Below, piece after piece: positions 54,409 through 64,000 of a stretch of DNA of 64,000 bases (its first letter is position 1; the number at the start of each line of letters is the position of its first letter). The DNA is taken from assembly GCA_963966185.1 (NCBI GenBank), contig CAWZYM010000276.1, positions 388,501-452,500 of the forward strand. Direction: 5' to 3'. The notes beneath the pieces were generated by a model that searched no databases, was not told where the DNA came from, and saw nothing but the letters and a program-made list of their open reading frames with translations. The translations under genes were made by a program, and so were the position numbers. The stretch is from Rhabditoides inermis (lineage: Eukaryota > Nematoda > Chromadorea > Rhabditida > Rhabditidae).

Positions 54409-56521
54409 CACTTACTCTCTCTTCAGCCAACGTGTGTCCCTGGTGCACGTTGCGGGGATGCGACAAGCTGCGCATGTCAAACGAGTACAGGCTCAAACAC
54501 ATGGGAGTTATAATCTGTCATTCAATCAAATATTGATTGAGTATCATCAACAAGTGCATGCGTGAATTACGTCTAGTTCTACTATACTCGCCATAAGTAG
54601 CGGCAACAAGATACGCTATACGTGTGGGAGGTGTTCAAACCATACATAAATCATGTGTCCCTAAAAACATATTGAAAAAAAATGAACACCACACTCCATA
54701 CACGCATACACCTAAAGCCGACTATAACTTTCACACGTACCATCATCCAAAATGCGTTTGGAACCGCAATAATTGATCTCCCTTTTTACTACCTCAAAAA
54801 CATTAGACAACTACATTGTACAAATCTCGCAAACTGATCGCAACCCTCTCACCCCTCATAGAACTCATTCACTTGTAGTCCTCGTTGACGACTGTGAATG
54901 TGTCCGCCTTCTGCGGGTTCCAGCACACGGTGTTCGCACGCAGTTTCATCACAACCTGCACACACACAAATGATATTCAGCCGATGTACCGCGGGAAAAA
55001 GGTTTATTTCGACGTTTCGTTTTTATGGTATCAACAGGGAAAAGATTAACCTTAAAGACAGATGTGACAGGTTATATATGCATGATTTCTTTGGTTATCT
55101 GTGTGATGAGATTCATGGATTCATCCCATTACCATCACCTAGATTAGCAAATACTTATAAAATGGTGAAATATATCCATGGTTGCTAAGTGTATGTTTCA
55201 AACTACGGTAAAGACCCAAACACAGAAACGATACGTAATTGATCACACGTTTCCTTCTCATAAAATAAAGAAAACCGCACCTTCTTGAGTGGGATCACCG
55301 ACTTCTGGCTGGTGTCGATTAGGATGACGGACCTGAACACTCATATCTCTCCCCCACTCCATTGCTCTCTCCTCCCTCTTTCTTCTACAACTATCCGCTA
55401 GTGCACAAGTGTAATGCTACACTAACGTCCTCTCTTTTAACTTACCTGATAACACCTAGCTAACTGATATTTGGACGCGCTTTAGCACCTCGCCTCACCC
55501 TCTATCTAACCATGCCTACTTACTAGTAGCATCCTGCCCGATATCCTGATGGCATGAACAAGACTACCTCCATATCACTACCTCCTCTATCCTGTCCCCC
55601 CTCACCTGTCGCTGGCAGTTCCGACGAGCACACTCTCCTCGATCGGGTTGCTCCTCACCACGTGCACCGTGTTCACGCCCAGGTTGTACGTGCGGATAGT
55701 CTTCACAGTGCAAGTTCCATTCCTACCAAATTAAATGCAAATCTCTATTCGGATGATCATGTCTGATGGGCATGTGATTATTGCACATATAATCTATCAA
55801 ACAATGAGAAATCGACAAGGCAGAGAGTAGTCCACGAGTAAACAAGTAACAATCCCTGTTTGGGTCCATTATTCTGGGCTATATTCACGTAAAATACATA
55901 CAAATACTGAAATTTCAAAATATAGATATACAAAATGTCAAACACTGCTACCTCTGCGGGCGCCATGGGCTCGGCTCGGCAGAGGTCTGCCTCGATGGGG
56001 TACGGCAGCTTCCACAGCTTCTGCTGGCAGTCCTGCCGCTGCCCGATCGTCACGAACTGCGAGCCGTTGGTGGGGTCGATCGACATGTCTCAACAGGTAC
56101 TTGGTGTAAAAGTCAAATGATTATCCAGAATCGCGTTTCATGTAAGAATCGCATCACACGTACTAGTTTCAGAAAACAACAGGTAGATTGGTGAATGGAA
56201 GCGAGTATTGATACGAACGGTGTGATGTGCGTAAATTTAATTAAGTGATATACATTTATCTAACGTTTAAGGGTTTTTGAATCTTGATCTATTTGTGAGA
56301 AGGATTCTTGAATCTTGATCTTATGAGTTCCTTAAACAATTGATTCGATGCGAAAAGTAAATATACCTTGAACGGCTTGAACGGGTCCGTTGTGTGCCTG
56401 TATGGTGGAGACGCACTTCCTGATCGGCAGGTTCCAGATCTTTACCTCTCCATCCCTCGCGCCAGACAGCACGCACGACGGCATCGTGTGGTGCTTGGTT
56501 ATCACGTGTACGCCTACATTT
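54063..56521 (-). pseudogene. DCAF13 pseudogene (partial duplicate)
   Basis: Eight DCAF13 exons are recognisable in order: GVHILS-less exon 56521-56374 (KIWNLPIRKCVSTIQAHNGPVQ), 56090-55935 (MSIDPTNGSQFVTIG), 55720-55608 (NPIEESVLVGTASDR), 55340-55280, 54957-54870, 54497-54424 (LYSFDMRSLSHPRN), 54320-54257 (YHTKRMQNVLSVLWSSDAK) and 54106-54063 (SGSNEMNVHV). Missing are the first two coding exons, the KEFVSGSYDRTVRVF exon and the whole C-terminal Sof1 block. Frames are broken in several exons (for example an extra GCAGCGG-like insertion near 56030). It cannot encode the protein. Confidence 0.85.
54361..54407. repeat. (CT)n microsatellite
   Basis: Pure CT tract occupying the place of a lost DCAF13 exon in the pseudogene. 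Confidence 0.85.
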
Positions 56522-56755
56522 ACAATATATTATATATTTATAAATAAAAACAGTATAATAAAAGAGGCGAGCGAGCGAAGCGAGGAAAAAAAATTGGGCG
56601 GGCTGCTGTGTACACAATTTTGATCATCGCGGCGGGACCTCGTTTAAATGTTTTAAACGGACGGGCGGACAGTACAATATACGCAGAATCTAACCGCGGG
56701 CCAACCATGCTCACTAAAATTAGAAACGGAAAGTTTTCGTTAAAACATGGGTATG

Positions 56756-57705
56756 AAATTATTTGGGCATCCTGTAAAATTCAACAATTCAACAATTCAA
56801 CAACTGGGAAAATTCAACAATTCGGAAAATTCAACAACGAAAAATTCAACAACAAATGACGTCATAGCGAAATTTTCTGAGTGTCTCTAAATAACGGGCC
56901 CGTTCGAGAGTTCCGTATTTGTTTGGGGAACCCGGCCCTGTTTTTTTTTTAATAAATGTGTTTTGCGAAGTATTTTCATCATTTATTGTCGGAGGTATAG
57001 GTCTGCAAACTAATTCAACTACGTTTACAATTCTGAGAAGGTAATAGAAGCCCTATTGACAACGCTTGTGAACGCATCGGAGCAGCGTGGTGCCGAAAAC
57101 AGTACCGTGGCATATCAGTGATCCGCGTTTGTCGACAACTGACGACGACGTTTCTCTTCGAGTCAGATCGTCGTGAAATGTGCTCGTAACGAGCAGCCGA
57201 ATCACATCATCTTTGCCGACTTCTGGACAGTATTCGGCAGTCCTGATCGAGAACTCTGTGCGATTGGTTGCACGCAGATGCAGCTCAACTAATGCTACGC
57301 GACCTGTACAGCCAATTTGTACTCTGTTTACACGCACTAAAACATCCGAACTGGACGTCGTGTCGAACTGCTGCAAATGTTCGGCCCACTTCTCTTCTAT
57401 TATACAATGTCATTGACAACATGATCTGAGCCGTGAAAGTTTGCAGACGTGTGCATGCAACTAGACCTCATCAGCAAATAAAAGTACGTCGCAAAAATAT
57501 TACATTCGTCGGTTTCATTTAAAAAAGGGCCGGATTCTCCGGACCCCAAATACAGAACTCTCGAACGGGCCCATTATTTAGATACACTCAGAAAATTTCG
57601 CTATGACGTCATTTGTTGTTGAATTTTTCGTTGTTGAATTTTCCGAATTGTTGAATTTTCCCAGTTGTTGAATTGTTGAATTGTTGAATTTTACAGGATG
57701 CCAAT
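56756..57705. mobile_element. Fold-back element with AATTCAACAA repeats
   Basis: Arms of about 190 bp (56756-56952 and 57523-57705) are inverted repeats containing several ATTCAACAA units, a TGACGTCA palindrome and GGGCCCGTTCGAGAG. The 570-bp centre has a 107-codon minus-strand frame (57376-57053) with no domain I know. It sits at the join between the DCAF13 pseudogene and the coiled-coil gene copy, where PAAF1 and NSUN4 would be expected. Confidence 0.7.
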
Positions 57706-58045
57706 TATTTGTGTTTCGTCACTTTTATTTATAGTTGTTTTTTTCACAGTTTACGCACATAAAACAAAACAAAAGGAACACACTGCTCATAGTTTTTGAA
57801 ACATTGAGAGTATAATGCATTTTTCACACAAAACTCGCATTTTTCGATTTCGAATTGTAAATGACAATTAGTAAAACGGTTGCCGACTGTGCCGATAGAA
57901 TTGATCATTTGATTTCGGGAAACGGTGCCTTGAAAGTAGTACATTTCTGAAGGAAAAAGAATGAACTTCTCAAAAAGTTAAGTTAAAAAGTTAAGTTAAA
58001 TAAAAGTTAAGTTAAGTTAAGGTTTAATTACCCAAGTTTGAGGTA

Positions 58046-59089
58046 ATGATGACGTGCTCCCGTTGCTCTACGTGTACCTGCCCTCTTTCCTTTGATGTGC
58101 CCCCTCCCTGCTTGCTGCCGCCGACCAGGCCCCCGCTGCCCGTGCCGCCGCCCCGCCCGCTGATGCAGATCGACCCCCACGCGCCCCTCCACGTCTCCGC
58201 CCAGCCCAGCATCGTCTATCAGGTGGATTGCAAATTCTCCCATTGTCTTGTTGTTTCAAACATTCCTGAGGCGGACGCATCGGTTCCCTCATTCCACCGC
58301 CACGAGGCGGACCTCGCCCTGGTCCGTGACCTGTTCAATGCTATTGGGGCGGAGGGTCCGCTGGTGGACTGCTACCGTTTGGGGGCGCCGGTGTGGAACC
58401 CTCGGGGTACACCTAGAAACATGAAACTGGTTTTCTCGAACTCGCACACGCCCAAGTATTTCTTGCATATGCTCTCGCAGCACATTCGCAATTATCCGTC
58501 CTCGCCGGTGTCTCGCGCTGGTGTCCGCGCTCGCCCGTCTATGGACGCGCCGGAGCTCGCGGTGCACAATGCCCGCCTCGGCAAACGCGGTCCGGTGGGC
58601 CCGGCGAGGGTCCCGCGACCTCCTCCCCCTCCCCATGCAACCGCTCAGCTCCCATCCGCCAAAGCGGCGGCCGATGAAGTGGCCAGCAAGGAGCCGGAGG
58701 TTGTGGTGGATATGGAGGTTGTGAGCGAGTGCGGCTCTGGGGTCGACGATGTTGACAAGGTCGCCGAGCAGCTTGGTATCTCCAAGTCTGCTGTGAAGCG
58801 TAACAAGAGAAAGGCGAAGAGGACCGCAGCCGGTGTTGAGTTCGAGGAGGCTCTGGCCCAAAACAAACATCGTAAAACTATAGTTTCTAAGGACGGTCGC
58901 TCCGCTGCTATTATTCATTCCAGCACACTCGCCTCGCCGATCGCCCGCCCTGTAGCCGACCGCGCGCGCCTCGTCACCCTCACCCAGGAGCCGTCCGCGC
59001 CGGGCCCGAAGCCGTCGACGACAAGCCGTCTGAGTGCGAGCAGCCAGGGCTGCCCCCCTCCGACGATGCCCATCCCTCCCGCAAGCTGA
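58046..59089 (+). CDS. LINE ORF1 protein
   Basis: 347 codons, intact. Proline-rich start, then a region VVSNIPEADAS...VRDLFNAIGAEGPLVDCYRLGAP...LVFSNS that follows the RRM-like pattern of ORF1 proteins in CR1/L2-type elements, then a basic C-terminal part (KRNKRKAKRT). It would bind element RNA. No zinc knuckles are visible. Confidence 0.65.
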   Translation: MMTCSRCSTCTCPLSFDVPPPCLLPPTRPPLPVPPPRPLMQIDPHAPLHVSAQPSIVYQVDCKFSHCLVVSNIPEADASVPSFHRHEADLALVRDLFNAIGAEGPLVDCYRLGAPVWNPRGTPRNMKLVFSNSHTPKYFLHMLSQHIRNYPSSPVSRAGVRARPSMDAPELAVHNARLGKRGPVGPARVPRPPPPPHATAQLPSAKAAADEVASKEPEVVVDMEVVSECGSGVDDVDKVAEQLGISKSAVKRNKRKAKRTAAGVEFEEALAQNKHRKTIVSKDGRSAAIIHSSTLASPIARPVADRARLVTLTQEPSAPGPKPSTTSRLSASSQGCPPPTMPIPPAS

Positions 59090-59092
59090 GAG

Positions 59093-60145
59093 TGTATTAC
59101 GCGAACGCACGCTCACTCAAAAAAACACCTTGACATGTTGCACGCGCTGCTGTATTCAAATTCTTTTGATATCTTTCTGTTCACGGAAACCTGGCTTAAT
59201 TCTAACATTCCCGATTCTCTTGTCGATCCTCTCTCGCGTTTTCGGATATATCGTTGTGACCGTGTTGACCCGAGTGACAATGACGCCATAGGCGGCGGAG
59301 TTGCCATATTTGTTTCGCTTGACATACCGAGCGTCTTCCATTGTTCCTCTACGTTGTATGAGACTCTCGCCATTGATTTGTGTCTGCCATGCCCGCTCAG
59401 AATTGCTGTTGCTTACCGTGTTCCACACTTGTCCGTTGCACACTCATTTGCATTTTTCGACTATTTGCTATCCTGCACCCCAACCCCTTCTAGCTCGCTT
59501 GTGGTCGGAGACTTCAACTATCGCATCCTGCCGCCCGGCGAGATCCCCGCCGGCCCGCTGTCTATGTTTACAAATTGCACCTCTATGTATAATCGAGTCC
59601 ACGAGCCCACTCGCGGAGCACACATCCTCGATCTTGTTTTGTCCTGTTTTGACGTCTGCACCCGTGTGGGAAGGCCGCTCGGCCTTACCGGCGATCACAA
59701 CTCCGTGTCCTTCACCATTCCAGTCCTTGCACCCTCATCTCCGACTCCAGCTCCCCCCTCTCTGTGTTTCACAAAAGCAAATTACGACGATATCAACTAT
59801 TTTATTTCTAATCAAACATTTAGCTTTAGCAACAGTAGTATGGAGCAGTCGTATTGTAGTTTTGTTTCAATTCTATTCCGCTGCATTAAATCTTTCGTTC
59901 CAGTTAGCTTCCCTCAGTCCACAAGCGTTCCCGCACACGTCGAGAGAGCTCGCCGGAGGGCAGACACGGCGTGGGAGAGGCGAGGCGACTCGGAGGAGGC
60001 CTTCGCCTCTTTTGTCCGAGCCCACCGCGCGTACTCCAAGGCGTGCAGCGGACACGCAAAGTGGAAAGAGAGGAAAGTGATTACTTCTGGTGACAGTAAG
60101 CGCTTTTTTTGGCTATTTCGGTCGAAAGATGAAGGGCGGCCCTAG
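59093..60145 (+). pseudogene. LINE ORF2, endonuclease part (frameshifted at both ends)
   Basis: EEP-type endonuclease: YYANARSL start (59093, out of frame with the rest after 59118), FLFTETWLN with the catalytic Glu, GGGVAIFVS, VVGDFNYR, and LTGDHNSVSF near the end with catalytic Asp-His. The frame runs to 60145, where a shift separates it from the RT frame beginning near 60090. Confidence 0.8.
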
Positions 60146-61850
60146 GGATGTAGGTGCTCTAAAATGCGACAATGGTGCTCTTTCGTCTGACCCATCCATC
60201 ATTGCAAACACTTTCGCCTCATACTTTGCCAGCGTCTACACAGCCCCACCTGCGTCAATCAATCCCCCACCCTTCCCTGCGCGCACAAACAAAACTATGC
60301 CCCCCTTTCTTCTCACCCTATCCGATGTTCTTAGCGCTTTCAAACATCTAAAATCTACCCTAGCTTCCACTCCCGAGGGTATCCCAACGTTTTTCATAAA
60401 ACGAGTAGAACCATCGATTGCTCCAGTGCTAGTCAAACTTTTTAATTTGTCCCTTATAACTGAATCCGTTCCTAGTGCGTGGCGGGAAGCCGTGGTGAAT
60501 CCCATCCACAAGAAGGGGGACGCCAAGCTCGCCTCCAACTACCGCTCCATTTCCCTCGTCTCCGGCTTCTGCAAGCTCATGGAATATTGTATCAAAGATA
60601 AGTTACTATCCCATCTTCTCTCCCAATCTCTCTTCTGTACTCGCCAATTTGGGTTTCTTCCAAAACACTCTACTACATCCCAACTATCCCTTTGTATATC
60701 TCTCTGGTGTGATTCTATTTCAAATGGCGATCAGGTTGATGCAGTGTATATCGATTTTGCCAAGGCGTTCGATTCAGTTTCCCACCCACTACTTTTGCAT
60801 AAGCTCAAGGCATACGGTATCTGCAATAACCTGATTGCTTGGTTCTCTTCCTATCTCTCCTCGCGCACCTTCGTCGTCAAGAACGGTAACTCTGTCTCCT
60901 CATCTCTCTCCTGTCCCTCTGGTGTGCCTCAAGGTAGTGTAGTTGGTCCCCCTCTCTTTCTCATTTTCATCAACGACATTACTGACAACTTGAAGTCTGA
61001 TGCACTCATGTATGCAGATGATCTCAAAGTCAGTCGCGCTATTGTAGATCCTATGATTGATTTCTGGGTGCTGGGTCAGGACGTTGGGGAGATTGACCGC
61101 TGGTCAGAAATCTGGCAAATGTCGGTCTCCTCGGCTAAGAGCCGGCACCTGCAGATCAAAATGCGTCACGATTGCCCTCTCCTCCTTTCAGGTGTAGAGC
61201 TGCAGAAAGTAACTGATTCGGTAAGCGACCTTGGTGTAGAAATTAGTCCTGATCTCTCCCCACGTGCACACATTTCGAAGATTGTTAAGAAGGCAAATCG
61301 CATCTCGTATCTTATCACGGCCTCTTGTTCATTTCCCTCGCTGTCTACTTATTCTATTTTGTTTAATACCTATTGTCTCCCCATTCTAGAGTATGCCTCG
61401 GTCGTGTGGTCCCCTTCCCAAAAGGGTGACATTGCACAGATCGAAGATGTGCTGCATAGGTTTAGTAAGTTCTCTCTCCTTAAGCTAGGTTATCCCGCTT
61501 TCGATATGGCATACGAAGAGAGACTTGCGATCCTCGGAATGCGGTCTCTTGAGTATCGCCGCATCGAACTCGATCTTATATTTTGTTTTAGGATACTAGC
61601 GGGCATGGAGTCTGGTGAGTTGAGTGGTATTCTCCAGTTGCTTCCACCATCGCGCCAGAGCGGGAGACGACCGAATCGGCGTCAGCTGAGGAAGTCTACC
61701 GTCTCCAACTCGCGGGTATGCGGTAGTTTTGCGGTAAGAGTAGTGCGGGTCTGGAATGAGCTCCCGGATACTGTAGTGGGGTGCTCATCACTTTCCGCTT
61801 TTAAAACTGCCTTGAGTAACTTTGACTTGTATACTATTCACCAACTATAA
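60090..61850 (+). CDS. LINE ORF2, reverse transcriptase part
   Basis: 586 open codons. RT landmarks in order: AWREAVVNPIHKKGD and NYRSISLVS, QFGFLPKHST, VYIDFAKAFDSVSH (motif A), GVPQGSVVGPPLF (motif B), LMYADDLKV (motif C, YADD), then the thumb and a C-terminal region ending RVWNELPDTVV, typical of CR1/L2/Jockey-group elements. One frameshift relative to the endonuclease part is the main lesion. Confidence 0.85.
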   Translation: MTVSAFFGYFGRKMKGGPRDVGALKCDNGALSSDPSIIANTFASYFASVYTAPPASINPPPFPARTNKTMPPFLLTLSDVLSAFKHLKSTLASTPEGIPTFFIKRVEPSIAPVLVKLFNLSLITESVPSAWREAVVNPIHKKGDAKLASNYRSISLVSGFCKLMEYCIKDKLLSHLLSQSLFCTRQFGFLPKHSTTSQLSLCISLWCDSISNGDQVDAVYIDFAKAFDSVSHPLLLHKLKAYGICNNLIAWFSSYLSSRTFVVKNGNSVSSSLSCPSGVPQGSVVGPPLFLIFINDITDNLKSDALMYADDLKVSRAIVDPMIDFWVLGQDVGEIDRWSEIWQMSVSSAKSRHLQIKMRHDCPLLLSGVELQKVTDSVSDLGVEISPDLSPRAHISKIVKKANRISYLITASCSFPSLSTYSILFNTYCLPILEYASVVWSPSQKGDIAQIEDVLHRFSKFSLLKLGYPAFDMAYEERLAILGMRSLEYRRIELDLIFCFRILAGMESGELSGILQLLPPSRQSGRRPNRRQLRKSTVSNSRVCGSFAVRVVRVWNELPDTVVGCSSLSAFKTALSNFDLYTIHQL

Positions 61851-62216
61851 CTATATATCTATTTCACACCTATTATGTTCTTATGCACCGATGTCACTTT
61901 TGTCCTGCTCACATGCACCGTCCTTTGTCCGCACCGTCCCGTCCCCTGTCCTTGTCCTATGGAATCCGGTATAAAACACTTCTCTTTGCGCCGCGCGGTA
62001 TCTCACTCATCTTTACCCATCCCTTGATTCTTCCGGTGACCGATTCGTATTTGTGCTGTTGTTATTATCATATGTTTTGCTTCCGTTTCTCACATTATTT
62101 CGATTAGAGATAAATGTCTATCACTCAAAAAGACTAGAAGGTGCTTCCGTCTGTAAAACTGTAAGCAATGAAGTTGAAGTACAGAACCGAGTTGTGATTC
62201 TTTTCAGGAAACAGGA

Positions 62217-62220
<4 letters not shown>

Positions 62221-62258
<38 letters not shown>

Positions 62259-62287
62259 GAGACAGAGAGAGAGAGAGCGAGATAAAG

Positions 62288-62320
<33 letters not shown>
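62221..62320. repeat. (GA)n microsatellite
   Basis: Interrupted GA tract matching the shorter tract at 26055-26085 in the paralogous block. Confidence 0.85.
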
Positions 62321-62323
<3 letters not shown>

Positions 62324-62720
62324 ACGAAAGCTAAAAGTAGTAGTAGAAGCGTTTCAGACTTGCTGAAGTACAGAACCGAGTCTTTTTTTGATGACAGAGA
62401 TAGTGTCTGTGAATAGAAATGTAAAATTGCGCCGAATTAAACGAACGTGCTAATCTGCTACAATAAGAAATTGTTATAGGTATGCGCGGGAAAAATACCA
62501 GCAAGAAAATGCAGCAAGATGTATATTCACTTCTTTGATTTTTCATAGTAAACAGAGCATAGTACAAACATGTTGCGTGCATCTCCATACAGCAATGATG
62601 TGATGAATCGGCTAGGAGACCTCATTGGCATGTCTGCTCTCCTCCTCGTCTACTCCCCCGCCCGTTCCCGCCCATTCCTCACCCACTCGCACTCTCTGCT
62701 CTCCCACGGGCGGTTCGACC

Positions 62721-62761
62721 ATGCCTCACTCCACCTGTCACACCCACTCGGTGCAGGTAGA

Positions 62762-62792
<31 letters not shown>

Positions 62793-63219
62793 ACCCTCTC
62801 TCTCTCTCTCACCCTCTCTCTCCAGTCGCGCATCTCGCTCTCTGCTGCCGACGACCGCATCGCCTCTCTCAACGCCGAAATCAAGTGGGTTACTGTAGAC
62901 AAAATTGGGTTACTGTGATCTACCGTATTCCTTTCAGGCGTCACGATGAGATCGAAGCTGCAATGAAGGAACTGATCGGGAAAGTGAAGGCGGGAGGGGA
63001 GAAGAATGCGCAGAAGCTGGATAAGGTAGAGGGGAGAAAGAGAGGGGGGGGGGGAAAATAGAGAGAAAGGGTGAGAGAGATGTATCCCAGATCGGCTCTC
63101 GCATCGCTTCCCTGTCGCACAAATGGGAGAAGCAGTTGAACGAGGAGAACGAGAAGATGAACAAGTGCCTCGACGAAGCCTTCGCCACCCAGGGAGGACA
63201 GAGGTCGGGCCTCCCCACC

Positions 63220-63265
<46 letters not shown>

Positions 63266-63657
63266 ATGTACTATTTCAGCCTCCGCCACCCTCTCATTCC
63301 TCGTGACATGGTTCGTCGCACGGAAGCCCTGCGGGATACGGTAGGATACTGTACCTACAGTACACCCTACCGTACTCTTTAGATCCGTGAGCTGAAGACG
63401 ATCCAGGCAGAGCGCACCGACGGATTCGCGGCGGCCGGCAGGGATAAGAAACAGCTGATCGCTATCGGAGAGAAGGTACGGTACATTGAAAGCGGAGATA
63501 CTGTACTTTGAATTTCAGATCGCGTACGTGTCTGGTAAGACGGACGTTGTTCAGTCGAAATTGGAGGGAATTGCCAGGGCTGTTGACAGGGAAGATATGG
63601 AGAACGAGAAGTCGGTACGGAAAACCTTCCCCTTCTCTCTCTCTCTACCTCTCTCCC

Positions 63658-63700
<43 letters not shown>

Positions 63701-64000
63701 CCCCTCTCTAGCTCCTCTCCTCTCTCTCCGAGTGCTCTTCCGCCCTTCGTTCCGTCGCCTCTCTTCCCTCTCTCGCGGGCGGAGAAATCGAGGATATGGG
63801 AATCCTGGCCGACCTCATCCAGCAATTCAGCCACGTCTACCAGGTATAATTAACAGCTGATCGCTGATCTACCCGATCAGCTGATTCCTGATCTACAGGG
63901 ATCTACTTGCAGGCTGACTGTGAGTCTCGCGGTCTGTCTTCTGTCGCCTGCTCTCTCGTCTCTACTCTCTCGGAGAGTGAGATCTCTACTCTCTCCTACA
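62721..64000 (+). CDS. Coiled-coil protein, copy B (cut by window end), 9 exons
   Basis: Same exon layout as copy A: 62721-62756, 62826-62884, 62938-63025, 63091-63203, 63280-63340, 63383-63475, 63519-63614, 63712-63843, 63913-64000. The last exon runs off the window within the final two codons. All frames are open and splice sites kept, with only a few amino-acid differences from copy A, while the neighbouring DCAF13 copy has decayed. Function unknown; probably a helical coiled coil. Confidence 0.7.

Larger units (their letters stand above)
57978..62123 (+). mobile_element. CR1/L2-like non-LTR retrotransposon with 9-bp target duplication
   Basis: Two-ORF LINE of 4.1 kb between direct repeats CTCAAAAAG at 57969-57977 and 62124-62132. 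The order is short 5' leader with GTTAA repeats, ORF1, ORF2 with endonuclease then reverse transcriptase, and a ~270-bp 3' UTR without a poly(A) tail. Comparison with the empty paralogous site near 25,925 confirms the insertion. Confidence 0.85.
57730..64000. repeat. Segmental duplication block B (paralogous to ~25.75-29.95 kb)
   Basis: Sequence on both sides of the LINE matches 25,750-26,250 and 28,380-29,949, including the coiled-coil gene. Copy A has an extra 2.1 kb of repeats (26,270-28,380); copy B has the LINE instead. Confidence 0.8.

Noticed and set aside
57053..57376. 107-codon minus frame inside the 56.8-57.7 kb fold-back as a captured gene
   Set aside because: No domain, splice site or homologue that I recognise; length alone is weak evidence.
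58068..59116. Long minus-strand frame opposite LINE ORF1 (275 codons)
   Set aside because: It is the shadow of a GC-rich coding frame; it is Arg-rich with no domain, and the plus frame has the ORF1 pattern and position.

Overview
This is a nuclear window from an animal genome, most likely a nematode. Protein genes are split into many small exons by short GT-AG introns whose acceptors are mostly TTTCAG or TTCCAG. Start codons of three genes lie just after an acceptor-like TTTTAG, TTCAG or TTGCAG, as expected for spliced-leader trans-splicing. One gene ends in a major-sperm-protein (MSP) domain. Species cannot be fixed from sequence; a diplogastrid such as Pristionchus is a guess. (CT)n/(GA)n microsatellites and fold-back (inverted-repeat) elements are very common.

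Region 1 (1-3.7 kb) holds repeats only. Region 2 (3.9-25.4 kb) is a housekeeping block. DCAF13/Sof1 (minus; nucleolar 18S rRNA processing) and PAAF1 (plus; proteasome ATPase chaperone) diverge from a 401-bp shared promoter. NSUN4 (plus; mitochondrial rRNA m5C methyltransferase) follows PAAF1 closely. Introns of PAAF1 and NSUN4 are swollen by nested fold-back elements carrying tRNA-like promoters, a reverse-transcriptase fragment and a captured gene fragment. Region 3 (25.4-31.8 kb) has repeats, an intact 9-exon coiled-coil gene, two retroelement fragments and a possible LTR.

Region 4 (31,804-50,636) is the most striking object: an 18.8-kb Polinton/Maverick-type (adintovirus-like) element that is almost one palindrome. 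Two 8,573-bp arms flank a 1,687-bp spacer. Ends are 5'-AG...CT-3' and a perfect 6-bp target duplication GTTCTA flanks the whole. Each arm carries the same damaged set of Polinton genes (integrase, packaging ATPase, major capsid protein, two small conserved ORFs) plus a spliced zinc-ribbon gene, tandem 1.07-kb units with histone-type 3' stem-loops, and terminal AGGTCA arrays. I see no DNA polymerase B or protease gene. It looks like a defective half-genome palindrome that integrated as such.

Region 5 (50.6-64 kb) has a 9-exon gene apparently fusing a tyrosine-phosphatase-like domain to an MSP domain, then a degraded second copy of part of region 2/3: a DCAF13 pseudogene, a fold-back element, and a second copy of the coiled-coil gene cut by the window end. 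PAAF1 and NSUN4 are missing from this copy. A nearly full-length CR1/L2-like LINE with a 9-bp target duplication inserted into it later.

Exon positions below were read by eye from splice consensus and frame continuity, with no transcript support.
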